Below are positions 34,506 through 43,133 of a stretch of DNA of 64,000 nt, piece after piece. Below the pieces are notes generated by a model, which saw only the letters and a program-made list of their open reading frames with translations, was not told where the DNA came from and ran no database searches. The translations under genes were made by a program, and so were the position numbers. This stretch comes from SB11 sp943370295 (GTDB lineage Bacteria > Bacteroidota > Bacteroidia > UBA8524). Location of the stretch: NCBI GenBank assembly GCA_943370295.1, contig CALRQL020000010.1:1-64000 (forward strand), in the 5' to 3' direction. Numbering within the stretch: position 1 is the first letter of the stretch; each line of letters opens with the position of its first letter.

Positions 34506-36000
34506 CGAATTTCTCTATTAAATAATCAATTTGAGTTTTTGCCCGAATAATAGCTGGGTCGTCTTCGCCTAAAAGTGCCGAAAGTTTTACATATTCTGTC
34601 TTAGCTGACTCCAATTCGTCATCTTCTATCAAATTGAAAAGAGTACTCAGTAATTTTGCAACCTTTTTGTTTCGTCGCTCAACCCCCATCATTTCATACA
34701 AAATGGTACTTATGTCCTTTCCATAGTATTTGGGCGTAATCTTAATTATTTCTCCATCTTCCAGAATCTGAACTTCAGCTTTTTCAGGATTTGCATTGCT
34801 TAATAGTTGCGGAGAATGAGTTGTTATAAGAAATTGACTCATTACAGTAGTATTACTTTCAGCGAAGTTGATTATGCCTTCAATAAAATTTTTTTGCCAA
34901 GATGGATGTAAATAAGTGTCGGGTTCATCAAATAAAAATAAGGTGTTTTCATTGGTAACAAGCTCTGTTAGCCCTTTAATTGTGATGGCCTGTTGCTCAC
35001 CTTCACTCAAAACAGAAAATGAATTTGTTTTACCTTCTTCATTTTTAATAAATGAGAAAGTTGCATCCTCCCACATTCCATCTATGTAAAGAGTATTTAA
35101 AATTTTGAACAGTGCTTTTTCCTCGACTAAATGTTCTCGTATCTCAAATAATTTTTCCTGGCCAATAATTGTGATAATGATGTACTCATCGCTAAATAAT
35201 TCAATAACTACATTGCCCTTTCTTGTGAAATCTTTTATAAGCAATGAATCAATAATTTCAATATTATTTTTTTCTGCAAGCTTTGCAAGAAAATCAAGGA
35301 ATGATTTAACCTCACCGTCAGCACCCCACCACTTGTCAATTTTAGCTTTCGCCCAGGAAGGCTTTCTTAGCCTTAGCCTTATACTTTGCACTCCGCTTAT
35401 CTTTGCTCTGTCCCTTAAATAATCAGGTATCTCCCCAAATTCATACGATAAAAGACTTATTAAGATTATGTCGAATAATGCCGGTTCAAAATAAAAAAAG
35501 GGCCTGTGTGCATTGATATTTCCCTTCCTGTATTGTCTTGAAAGTATTTGGTCGTGAGGCTCGCAAATTCTTTTCATAATATCCGATAGCCCCGAATAGT
35601 AAACAGCAATATTGCTGGGTAGTATCTTATGAAAGCTATTAAATTGCTTAACAATGTCTTCCTTGGTTTCTAATATTTTATCAGCTATATAGACCTTAAA
35701 CAATAGTTCAGAATCCTGGGAAGGCGCGGAAATTTCAACTGCAATGTAATCAGTTCTAAACTCACTTGTTGTTGCTGTATGTTCTAAGATTTCTTCTAAC
35801 ATAAGCTCATAGGAAAGCTTAAAACCAAATTTTGATTTTTCTTCCAAGAAAGCATCGCTTAATATCTGAGCTACCACTTCCAGTATGCTTGATTTTCCAG
35901 AACCGTTGATACCAATCAGTATTGATACAGCTTTTTTGAAATCAATACTGAAGTTTTTCAATAGCTTATAATCATCAATATATAGCTGTGTCAGTTTCAT
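34489..36000 (-). CDS. ptuA: Septu defence protein PtuA (AAA/ABC-type ATPase)
   Basis: The 503-residue SMC/ABC-like ATPase has Walker A GINGSGKS (30-37), ABC signature LSEGEQQ (331-337), Walker B LFLFDEPD (354-361) and H-loop TTHS (393-396). There is no TOPRIM domain at the C-terminus, which separates it from OLD nucleases and fits PtuA. It should sense infection and control PtuB. It starts 3 bp after the hsdS-like gene stop and overlaps ptuB, so it is cotranscribed with the methylase and specificity genes upstream. Confidence 0.88.
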   Translation of the reverse strand: MKLTQLYIDDYKLLKNFSIDFKKAVSILIGINGSGKSSILEVVAQILSDAFLEEKSKFGFKLSYELMLEEILEHTATTSEFRTDYIAVEISAPSQDSELLFKVYIADKILETKEDIVKQFNSFHKILPSNIAVYYSGLSDIMKRICEPHDQILSRQYRKGNINAHRPFFYFEPALFDIILISLLSYEFGEIPDYLRDRAKISGVQSIRLRLRKPSWAKAKIDKWWGADGEVKSFLDFLAKLAEKNNIEIIDSLLIKDFTRKGNVVIELFSDEYIIITIIGQEKLFEIREHLVEEKALFKILNTLYIDGMWEDATFSFIKNEEGKTNSFSVLSEGEQQAITIKGLTELVTNENTLFLFDEPDTYLHPSWQKNFIEGIINFAESNTTVMSQFLITTHSPQLLSNANPEKAEVQILEDGEIIKITPKYYGKDISTILYEMMGVERRNKKVAKLLSTLFNLIEDDELESAKTEYVKLSALLGEDDPAIIRAKTQIDYLIEKFDETNN

Positions 36001-36003
36001 TGG

Positions 36004-37368
36004 TTAGTTTTTAAAAATTGCTTTTTCTAATTCTTCGATTGCCTCTTTTCTGTTATTCTCTGCCTTTTGCTTTAAATCATTGGCTTCATTCTTAATTTTT
36101 GAAATTGCCATAACAATTTTTTCTTGTGATTTTAAATCAGGGATAGGAAAAATAAAATCTTGTAATTCCTGGGCATTAACATTCGCTTGTCCTAAAACTT
36201 GTCTGCTTATCATATCAATTTGAGCTCGCCCTATCGGTGAATTGAAAAGATAATTTATGTAATGAGTGTTAACCTTCGATTTATCAAGCTTCAGTCTTAT
36301 GAGATAGGAAGCAAAAGTATATTCTTCGTCTAATTCAAATACTGCCGTTTTGCCAACAAGTTCTTTACTATTTGTTCTATTGAAAAGTAAATCTCCATTA
36401 TTGATTAAGGTCTTCTCTTTTTGTTTATCGTCTACTTGAATATATTTTAAATCGTCCAAATCAAGCTCACCATTGTTAATATTGTTCATTCGCAACATCG
36501 GTAATCCAACAGGTTCTTCTGTTGCTTTTGACGACAAACCATATTGGCAAGAAAGAAGAAAATTTCTGACTTTCTGAACTGGGTAGTTACCGTTGATAAT
36601 ACCTTGTAATGAACCTAAGTTAAACAAATAATCTGCTGCCCATCTATCGATGAGGCTAAATTTAGTTAACGTAATACCTTTTGTTCTTTGAACTTTTTGA
36701 ATGTTGATACCGAGTGTTTCTAGCAAAAATGTATTTATCTCCTGCTCTTTTGTTTTAGCTCTTAAATCTTGCTTTGTGGCTTCCTCAGTTTTTTGATAAT
36801 AAGATTTTAATAACTCTTTCTGAATTTCAATAGAAGGTAAGGGGATATCCAATGTTCTCAATATGTCAAAAGTCAAGTTTTGCCTTACAGAACCTGTTGT
36901 ACTTTCGTTTATAATTTTGTTAAACCGGGGAGTTTTAAATAATTTATAAAGAAAATCGGGCAGCAACGGTTCTTTACAACTAAACACAACGTAGGCAGGG
37001 CTTATATATTCGTGCTTATGTTCTTGGGTTCGTATCCCTATACTTCCAACATTAACGCGATATGGGTTGTATGCCAGCCAATTAACCTCCATTTTTTTGT
37101 AGGCTTGATTTATATTGGCGCCCTTCTCTTTGTAAGCATCAAAAATTCCGACCTTATTGTTTACGCCAAGAATTCCAAATTCTTCTTCAGGGAAATCGAA
37201 AAGTTTCACTTTATGATTGGCTTCCTGAATATGCAGACCTAATTTAACAATAGGGTATTCTGAGTTTATTCGATCAGACGAATAGCGTTTTACATCCCAC
37301 AACACAACATCACGGAACGGAACAAACTTAATCCAATCTTTTTTTTGTATGTTAGTTGTTGTTTGCAT
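36004..37368 (-). CDS. hsdS: Type I restriction specificity subunit (HsdS)
   Basis: The 454-residue protein contains two target-recognition domains, each followed by a long helix: FDILRTLDIPLPSIEIQKELLKSYYQ in the first half and FIFPIPDLKSQEKIVMAISKIKNEA at the end. These conserved helices hold the two methylase subunits apart. It dictates the bipartite DNA sequence recognised by the methylase. It overlaps the methylase gene by 17 bp. Confidence 0.93.
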   Translation of the reverse strand: MQTTTNIQKKDWIKFVPFRDVVLWDVKRYSSDRINSEYPIVKLGLHIQEANHKVKLFDFPEEEFGILGVNNKVGIFDAYKEKGANINQAYKKMEVNWLAYNPYRVNVGSIGIRTQEHKHEYISPAYVVFSCKEPLLPDFLYKLFKTPRFNKIINESTTGSVRQNLTFDILRTLDIPLPSIEIQKELLKSYYQKTEEATKQDLRAKTKEQEINTFLLETLGINIQKVQRTKGITLTKFSLIDRWAADYLFNLGSLQGIINGNYPVQKVRNFLLSCQYGLSSKATEEPVGLPMLRMNNINNGELDLDDLKYIQVDDKQKEKTLINNGDLLFNRTNSKELVGKTAVFELDEEYTFASYLIRLKLDKSKVNTHYINYLFNSPIGRAQIDMISRQVLGQANVNAQELQDFIFPIPDLKSQEKIVMAISKIKNEANDLKQKAENNRKEAIEELEKAIFKN

Positions 37369-39631
37369 TTTTTCCGTAAAATACTTGTGGCTCGCTTGCT
37401 GCGATTATTCTTTGAAATTTCTCGTTAAAAACATCGTATTCCACTGTTACAAAATGGTCTTTCCAAAGTTTGTTTTTTATTCGATACTGTTTAAACTCCT
37501 TTGCTACGGGTTCCAATTCGTTTTCTATTTGTGCCCCGGTAGTGCTTATACCAGCTTTTTCAACTTCAACAATAGGTATTTCATAGTCGAATTTCGTTTT
37601 CACTTCAATCTTAATCTCGTCCTCAATAAGTTGATTTAGTTGGTTAAGCTTTTCTTTTAACTCTTTCTTTTCATCTTTGCCCAGCCGCTTTACTTTTACC
37701 TGATTTTCCAATATTTCCAATTCGTTCTGGTATTTCTTGTTAATATCCTTTATCGCCTCGTTTTTTATTTTGGAGTATTGTTGTTCTTCCGCTTCTGTAA
37801 ACTTCCTGAAGAAAAGCAAGCTTGGCTTCACTGTCGCTCCTGAAGCAATAAAAACATCCTGTGGAATTGAAGTGATGTTTATGATTTTAGCCTTCCCTTC
37901 TACATAATCTCTCACTTTTTGAAGTTTTGCATTATTCAACACACCTTCGGGTAAGACAATAGCCATTCTGCCACCTGAGCATAATAGATTTAAGCAGCGT
38001 TCAATAAACAATACCTCCGTTAAACTGCTCATTTCACCAGTCTCAAATAAACTCAAAACAGACTTACCAATATTATTATTGATTTGCTTTAATGCTTCTG
38101 TATATTCATTGCCATATCGCTCGGTATATTTTGCAATTCTTTCAAAATCGGTGTATTTGTCCTGTTCTGTTATCTTCAAAGATTTTTCGACTCTTGCCCC
38201 AAATGGTGGATTAGTCAATATTATATCAAAACGCCCGTCAAAAATTCCGTTTACATTTAATAGCCCATCGTGATGATGTACCCCTCCATGTCCGTCACCG
38301 TGCATAATCATATTCATTTTGGCTGTCCTTGCCATTCTCGGGTTTGCATCAGTTCCAAAAATGCAATCAAACGATAATCTGCGAATTCTACTGTCAGGAT
38401 TATTAATGTCCAATTCTGCATTCAACATGTTAAATTGTTCATTTACAATGTGGTCAATCTTTTCTTGCTCCTTTTCACTTAGTTTTGCAAACTCATCAGT
38501 GTAATACTTCTCTTTTATTCTCTCTTTAGCTTTTTGAATATCTGCTTCAATTTTGGCTCTTACATATTCAAAGGCCTTTATTAAAAATCCGCCACTGCCG
38601 CAACAAGGATCACAAATTGTTTCTCCTTCCTGTGGGTCAAGGATTTCAACCATATAATCTACAATTGTTCTTGGAGTAAAGAATTGACCTAATTCACCTC
38701 TAAAGGTTCTTCCAAGGAATTGTTCAAACGCAATACCCTTTACATCATCGGAAGTAGTAGAAAGGTTGTAGATTTCAAGTTCTTTTACAATGGCCTCAAA
38801 ACTCCCTTGTTTGATTTTTATTTTTTCATTGGGGTCAAACAAATCATCATCCTTAAATTCGTTTTTTGTTAATTCAAACCAATAGTCCATGTATGGAATA
38901 TCCATATTCGGTCCCTGTAAACGAACATTTACGGGGCGAATATTTTTATCGTAATGAGATTCTTGCTTTTTGAACTGTTTCAAAGAAAAAACATTGTCTT
39001 CATCGGGATTCCGTTCATAGCGGATTTTCATGAACAAAATTTTGCTTATCTCATCAAAAGCCGCCTCTGGTGAAAGTTTATCGTTATTTCGTATAATGTT
39101 ATGGCATTTGAAAAGCAAGCGACTGAATTCATCTCTAGTAAATGCCTTCGTTTGGGCTAATAAGTCCTTAACTTTTTTATCGTTTAAGGCGGTATTAGCA
39201 TCCGGGATATCAACAATTTCTTCAAGCTTTTTAGGGAGCTCACCTTTTACAACTTTGAATATTCTTGTTTCCTTAAGGTTAGTAGTAACAAAAAAATCAG
39301 CCCCCGCCCAAGAAGCATAATTAAATCCTTGATAATAGTCTTCTTCCCGAACTGTAATGTGTTCGGCTTTACATTCAATTACAATAATTGGACTTTTAGA
39401 ATTAATTTTATCTTCCAGGGTTTTCCATATTATTATGTCAGCTTGCGCTTTCCCTTGTCCACGCTTGGAATTACTCACTTTTACTTCTTGAGCCATTTGG
39501 TCAAGAGAAAAAGCATAATGATTTACAAGTCGACAGATGTATTCTTGCCTTACCTTTTCTTCAGGCGTTAGAACAAACCACTTATCTTTAAGAGGGGCAA
39601 AAATTTTATTTCCTTCTATCTGAATCTGCAT
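37352..39631 (-). CDS. N6-adenine methylase fused to a PD-(D/E)XK (HsdR-N-like) domain
   Basis: The 759-residue protein has two parts. Residues 20-140 look like the HSDR_N_2 nuclease domain: D65 in QADIIIW, E86-C87-K88 in VIECKAE and Q101 in YYQGFNYA. Residues 200-640 are the N6_Mtase (HsdM) domain: GQFFTP at 316-320, motif I DPCCGSGG (341-348) and catalytic NPPF (474-477). A charged helical tail follows. With HsdS it should methylate adenine at the target site. The N-terminal domain could cut DNA on its own, or help to sense it. No separate hsdR gene with a helicase motor is present in the operon. Confidence 0.9.
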   Translation of the reverse strand: MQIQIEGNKIFAPLKDKWFVLTPEEKVRQEYICRLVNHYAFSLDQMAQEVKVSNSKRGQGKAQADIIIWKTLEDKINSKSPIIVIECKAEHITVREEDYYQGFNYASWAGADFFVTTNLKETRIFKVVKGELPKKLEEIVDIPDANTALNDKKVKDLLAQTKAFTRDEFSRLLFKCHNIIRNNDKLSPEAAFDEISKILFMKIRYERNPDEDNVFSLKQFKKQESHYDKNIRPVNVRLQGPNMDIPYMDYWFELTKNEFKDDDLFDPNEKIKIKQGSFEAIVKELEIYNLSTTSDDVKGIAFEQFLGRTFRGELGQFFTPRTIVDYMVEILDPQEGETICDPCCGSGGFLIKAFEYVRAKIEADIQKAKERIKEKYYTDEFAKLSEKEQEKIDHIVNEQFNMLNAELDINNPDSRIRRLSFDCIFGTDANPRMARTAKMNMIMHGDGHGGVHHHDGLLNVNGIFDGRFDIILTNPPFGARVEKSLKITEQDKYTDFERIAKYTERYGNEYTEALKQINNNIGKSVLSLFETGEMSSLTEVLFIERCLNLLCSGGRMAIVLPEGVLNNAKLQKVRDYVEGKAKIINITSIPQDVFIASGATVKPSLLFFRKFTEAEEQQYSKIKNEAIKDINKKYQNELEILENQVKVKRLGKDEKKELKEKLNQLNQLIEDEIKIEVKTKFDYEIPIVEVEKAGISTTGAQIENELEPVAKEFKQYRIKNKLWKDHFVTVEYDVFNEKFQRIIAASEPQVFYGKNANNN

Positions 39632-39632
39632 T

Positions 39633-39848
39633 TTACTTAATGTTTTTTGTGGGGTTTATTAATTCCCGTACGTCAACTCCAAGGAGGTTTGCAATCTCAA
39701 CAAGATTTTCCATCGAAGGCTGAACCTCATTGGTACACCAACGGGAAATAGTCGTTTCGTTTTTATCTAGCTTTTCTGCAAGCCACTTGTTTGTTTTACC
39801 TTGCTCTGCTAAAACCGCCTTTAATCTGTTAATTGCCTTTTTGCTCAT
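39633..39848 (-). CDS. XRE-family HTH regulator (controller-like)
   Basis: The 71-residue protein is a single helix-turn-helix of the Cro/CI type (KWLAEKLDKNETTISRWCTN, then QPSMENLVEIANLLGVDVREL). It is the first gene of the methylase-Septu operon and ends 1 bp before it. The ATG at 39848 is preferred over the upstream ATGs at 39860 and 39878: a -7 box lies at 39867-39874, so the 39878 start would be upstream of the transcript. It probably controls its own operon, as C proteins do in restriction systems. Confidence 0.85.
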   Translation of the reverse strand: MSKKAINRLKAVLAEQGKTNKWLAEKLDKNETTISRWCTNEVQPSMENLVEIANLLGVDVRELINPTKNIK

Positions 39849-39866
39849 ATCAATTAGCATCTTGTG

Positions 39867-39895
39867 CAAATGTATCAACTTTCTATGATAAGTTG
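39867..39895 (-). promoter_or_regulatory. Promoter and operator of the methylase-Septu operon
   Basis: On the minus strand, TACATTTG (39874-39867) is a perfect Bacteroidota -7 box. Directly upstream lies the inverted repeat CAACTT-N8-AAGTTG (39876-39895) in the spacer, a good place for an HTH dimer to repress or activate. The leader would be very short. Confidence 0.5.
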
Positions 39896-40115
39896 GATTG
39901 CTTTAAAAATCTTATTAAACGTTCTTACATTCTTCCTTGGCTGACTAAATGTTCCCGTGAACAGGACGCGTAACTCTTTCTATTGCAGGATGGCAATTCA
40001 ATATACCCTACTGTTTAATATGATAACAGTTATTAGGAATTTGGGCAATGATGTTATTAGGAATGTTGTTTCGTGCAGTTGACTTGGAATTTATATATAC
40101 TATAGCCATCAACAC

Positions 40116-40157
40116 AAAAAGCCCCTTTGGATGGAAAGTCTTGAAAAGGGGCTTTTT
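40116..40157 (-). terminator. Terminator after the MazF-like gene
   Basis: AAAAAGCCCCTTT and AAAAGGGGCTTTTTT form a strong stem with T-runs on both strands, so it can work in both directions. The rest of 39896-40263 holds no gene; short fragments near 40195-40260 show nothing I recognise. Confidence 0.85.
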
Positions 40158-40263
40158 TATCTTTTTCAGGCTTGACAGATTATAAACGATTGTCTATACT
40201 CAGTAAGCAAAGTGCCTTCGGGCTCCGAGGCCCCTTTAACGAAAGTTAGAGGGGCCGATTGCA

Positions 40264-40650
40264 TTATAGGAGTCGTAGTAACTGATATTTTACTTCCTGA
40301 AAAGTATAATCTGGTAGGATATACATCTTTCGGTCAAAGCGTTTGACACTAAACAGCTTCATTTGAGCAATAATTGCAGATACTTTGTTTCCATTAGGGT
40401 CAACGAAATTGTAGTAGAAGTCTAATGGTTTCTGTTTTGTTGAAAGTGGAATTCCCCATGCCATCTGGTTGTTGAATTTCTTAAAGATGAGTACAGGGCG
40501 TTCAAAATCTTGATTATTTCCATTTTGTTCGTATCCTATATTCAGGCCACATGAGCAAATCCACACTTCCCTTTCTTTTGGAAAGGCTTTTGGAGCAATG
40601 CCATTCAGTACTTTTTTCTTTTCATTCCACTTATCGAAATCCTTTTGCAT
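40264..40650 (-). CDS. MazF/PemK-like endoribonuclease toxin
   Basis: The 128-residue protein shows the SH3-like PemK/MazF fold: REVWICSCGLNIGYEQNG, then RPVLIFKKFN near residue 51, a PLSTK strand near 70, and SAIIAQMKLFSVKRFDRKMY, which aligns with the conserved S-x-I-x-x-x-Q-x-x-x-(I/V)-x-x-x-R block. MazF proteins cut mRNA. It is the last of four tightly packed genes. The usual small AbrB- or RHH-type antitoxin is not next to it; the 115-residue protein encoded 16 bp upstream is the only candidate. Confidence 0.82.
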   Translation of the reverse strand: MQKDFDKWNEKKKVLNGIAPKAFPKEREVWICSCGLNIGYEQNGNNQDFERPVLIFKKFNNQMAWGIPLSTKQKPLDFYYNFVDPNGNKVSAIIAQMKLFSVKRFDRKMYILPDYTFQEVKYQLLRLL

Positions 40651-40666
40651 AAACTCATCTTATCAT

Positions 40667-41014
40667 TTATTCCAATAATTTTCCATCCATACTCCATTTC
40701 GATTTATATAGTGGTGCATATTTTCTATACACAACGAGACATTGCCTAAGGGTGGTGCAGGCTTCATAGTCTTTACGAAAATCCCCGTCAAGAATTAGAT
40801 AGCAGTCTTTTTCTTGGATGTATAGTGCCGTTTCCTCAGAGTCAATATCTTCTTCAAAACGGAATTGAGAATCTTTCATCTTTCTTAGGTTTAGCGTGTA
40901 TAAAGTAGAGGGGTTATATGTGATTCTATAACCATCACCAAAAAGTATATGTACCCCGCTATCTGTTACCAACCAATCACTAATAGATTTTTGTCCTTGT
41001 TTTATTCTCGACAT
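40667..41014 (-). CDS. Hypothetical protein, possible partner of the MazF-like toxin
   Basis: This is a 115-residue soluble protein with no recognised motif. It begins 3 bp after the stop of the 58-residue ORF and ends 16 bp before the toxin gene. Its position makes it a candidate antitoxin, but it is larger and not of a known antitoxin fold. It could also be an element accessory protein. Confidence 0.6.
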   Translation of the reverse strand: MSRIKQGQKSISDWLVTDSGVHILFGDGYRITYNPSTLYTLNLRKMKDSQFRFEEDIDSEETALYIQEKDCYLILDGDFRKDYEACTTLRQCLVVYRKYAPLYKSKWSMDGKLLE

Positions 41015-41017
41015 AGT

Positions 41018-41194
41018 TTATCGCCAAGGCCTACGATAAAGCCAGTCCATTATGCGTTTAATAAATGCTTGTTGTTCTTTATTTGTTGGGTAGTTGCCTT
41101 CGATTATGGTAATACGGCGAACAAGTCCATTGTCGAGCAGTTGCTTTAAAACATTCTCACGATGTTTAGAACCAAAAGGGTTGTCATCGGTCAT
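41018..41194 (-). CDS. Small hypothetical protein, 58 residues
   Basis: The ATG at 41194 overlaps the end of the upstream winged-helix gene by 11 bp, and the TAA at 41018-41020 lies 3 bp before the next start. The peptide runs MTDDNPFGSKHRENVLKQLL... to a basic, Arg-rich end WLYRRPWR. The close packing supports its being a real gene. The basic C-terminus could bind nucleic acid, but the function is unknown. Confidence 0.6.
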   Translation of the reverse strand: MTDDNPFGSKHRENVLKQLLDNGLVRRITIIEGNYPTNKEQQAFIKRIMDWLYRRPWR

Positions 41195-41705
41195 AAGTAT
41201 AATTGTTAAGATAGCGAGTAATGTGATAGAAATTTTGTGAATGCTCTACTCCTTTTGGAATGTTCTTTTTCTTTTGACTTATTTCTTTAATAGTATTGGG
41301 CAAATTTTGCACTGGTTTCAGAGAAGAATTTGCATTGGTGTTATAGTAGCCGGTAGCGTTATCCACAGGGTTAAGCATTGCTTTGAAGTAGAGGTAAAAC
41401 TTGCCTTTTCTATCTTCTGCATGGGTAAGTATTTTGCCGTTTTCATCATAAACAGTAATTAACTTCTTCTGGACCAAGGCATCTATGGCAGTTGAAATCC
41501 CCCGCTTTGAACAGCCGGTATTGACTACAAAGCCAGTAATGGGAATACGCGAAATTTGTTTTCGTTGCCGTTTGTTTTTTCCATCCACCCATCCAAGAGT
41601 TTTACGGATAATAATCAAGAGCACCTTTAATTCAACTTCCTTCAAAGAAATCAAATCCATATCAAAGAGCCTGTTAGGTACAGGTGTAGTATTTTGTAAA
41701 GACAT
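41184..41705 (-). CDS. Winged-helix replication-initiator-like protein
   Basis: The 173-residue protein starts with LFDMDLISLKEVELKVLLIIIRKTLGW, followed by a helix-turn-helix with GCSKRGISTAIDALVQKKLIT and a beta-wing. This resembles the N-terminal domain of phage replisome organiser/replication protein O. The second half is polar and variable. It may start replication of the excised circular element. It is the first gene of the unit that ends in the MazF-like toxin, and a 66-residue gene lies 11 bp upstream. Confidence 0.7.
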   Translation of the reverse strand: MSLQNTTPVPNRLFDMDLISLKEVELKVLLIIIRKTLGWVDGKNKRQRKQISRIPITGFVVNTGCSKRGISTAIDALVQKKLITVYDENGKILTHAEDRKGKFYLYFKAMLNPVDNATGYYNTNANSSLKPVQNLPNTIKEISQKKKNIPKGVEHSQNFYHITRYLNNYTYDR

Positions 41706-41716
41706 AGATATTGTCT

Positions 41717-41917
41717 TTAGTTTTCTGTTTGCAATTCAGGCAAAATATCTGCCTCACTTTCGAAGCAAAAAAAGTCAGTATGCGGTTGATGGAATAAACG
41801 GATAAACTTTCCGCCGCCTTCGGTTAATTTCATGTAACCAACTTTGTACCACCGGGTTTTAGTTTCTCCATTATCCTGATAATCGTGCCTAGAACATATT
41901 GTTAGGTATTGGGGCAT
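41717..41917 (-). CDS. Small hypothetical protein, 66 residues
   Basis: The product reads MPQYLTICSRHDYQDNGE at its start, then TRWYKVGYMKLTEGGGKFIRL and an acidic tail. Composition suggests a compact beta-rich protein, possibly single-stranded nucleic acid binding, but no family is recognised. It is probably cotranscribed with the winged-helix gene 11 bp downstream. Confidence 0.6.
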   Translation of the reverse strand: MPQYLTICSRHDYQDNGETKTRWYKVGYMKLTEGGGKFIRLFHQPHTDFFCFESEADILPELQTEN

Positions 41918-41955
41918 TTTTTTTAAATCGTAAATTTATAATACCCGTTATTACT

Positions 41956-42161
41956 TATGAAAACTGATGTTTTTGTTTTCGCAAAACTTCGACATTGTTG
42001 CGATAATTTCATCTGACAAAGCCTGTTGTGCGACACTTGGATACAAAAAAATATATAGCCGTTTGGCTATTTTACTTTGTTCCCTGTCTATTCAACAAGT
42101 GTTAAAAGATGAGCTAACCCTACCAAGAAGTTAGTTTATAATTTAACAATCAGTTTTCATA
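41956..42161. repeat. Inverted repeat pair in the integrase-proximal gap
   Basis: TTATGAAAACTGAT near 41955 and its reverse complement ATCAGTTTTCATAA near 42149 lie about 180 bp apart in the gene-free 41918-42217 stretch. They could be binding sites for the integrase or an excision factor. Nothing else was seen in this stretch. Confidence 0.5.
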
Positions 42162-42217
42162 AATTAAAAAACGAGCTTAAACGAATTATATCGAATTCTA
42201 GAAAGTTACGCAAGCCC

Positions 42218-43123
42218 TTACAAATATTTACCGGACACTGCAATTTGACTTTGCCTGTTTAAGGATAAATAACTGAATGATGAGTTTGGGTTTACGTGAC
42301 CTAGAATAGCCTGCACATCCCGAACATTCCCACTTTGGTTCAGCACCTGATGGGCTTTCCCATGCCTAAAGCTATGTGGCGTAATTTCTTTTTCAATACC
42401 TGCAAGCTGACATATTTCCTCAACCCAGCGTTGCACTGTGCGAGTGGTAATCCTACTTCCCTTTCTGTTTCTTGTAACAAGCAGGGCATCGGTATCACCT
42501 TCATCTATACAAAGCCTTAACCCAAGGTATAAGTTCAATAGTCTGTTTGTTTCCTTCCCCCATACAATTGTGTTATACCGGAGGCTTTTTCGACGACGAA
42601 CTGATGCACACCTTAATCCGTCTTCAGAAACTTTTTCTATATCACTTATATTTAGGTCACACAATTCTGATACTCTTATTCCTGTATCGTATAGCATGTG
42701 AATGATGAGTTTTTTAATGAGGTCTGAATAAAATTGCTCAAACAGTACAGAATCCATTTGCTTGAATATTGTAACCGTAACTATATCCTTATCCGGTGAA
42801 ATATATTTCATTGGCCGAATTTCTTTCGGGTTTAAACATTGTATTCCCCTGCCCTGTAGAAACTCAAAAAAGTTTTTTAGTATTCGGGCTGAATATGCAA
42901 CTGTGGCCCGACTATACTTTCCTTTTTCTTCCATGAACTTATGGTAAGCAATTATATCCATTCCACTAATTTGAGTAATGGGCGTATCTGAGCCAATGTA
43001 TTTCTTAAAGTGTTTCAGTCGTACATTATAGCGATCAACAGCAACCAAGGCATAAGATGATTTCCAGTAGAGGTAATTTTCAATAGCCACCTGCAATGTG
43101 ATTTTTTGATTCTCAATGAACAT
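42218..43123 (-). CDS. int: Tyrosine recombinase/integrase
   Basis: The 301-residue protein has an N-terminal SAM-like core-binding domain (1-105) and a catalytic domain with R150 (TGIRVSEL), H250 and R253 (PHSFRH), H276 (ILGHVN) and Y285 (FSYLSL). All catalytic residues of the R-H-R-H-Y set are present. It is short, like XerC/D-type integrases without a long arm-binding domain. It is the likely enzyme for integration at tRNA-Pro, although it lies 9 kb inside the element and not beside the att site. Confidence 0.92.
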   Translation of the reverse strand: MFIENQKITLQVAIENYLYWKSSYALVAVDRYNVRLKHFKKYIGSDTPITQISGMDIIAYHKFMEEKGKYSRATVAYSARILKNFFEFLQGRGIQCLNPKEIRPMKYISPDKDIVTVTIFKQMDSVLFEQFYSDLIKKLIIHMLYDTGIRVSELCDLNISDIEKVSEDGLRCASVRRRKSLRYNTIVWGKETNRLLNLYLGLRLCIDEGDTDALLVTRNRKGSRITTRTVQRWVEEICQLAGIEKEITPHSFRHGKAHQVLNQSGNVRDVQAILGHVNPNSSFSYLSLNRQSQIAVSGKYL

Positions 43124-43133
43124 ACATATAAAA

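Noticed and set aside
34489..36000. OLD-family nuclease (Gabija GajA)
   Set aside because: The ATPase domain is similar, but there is no C-terminal TOPRIM domain, and the partner is an HNH protein and not a UvrD-like helicase.
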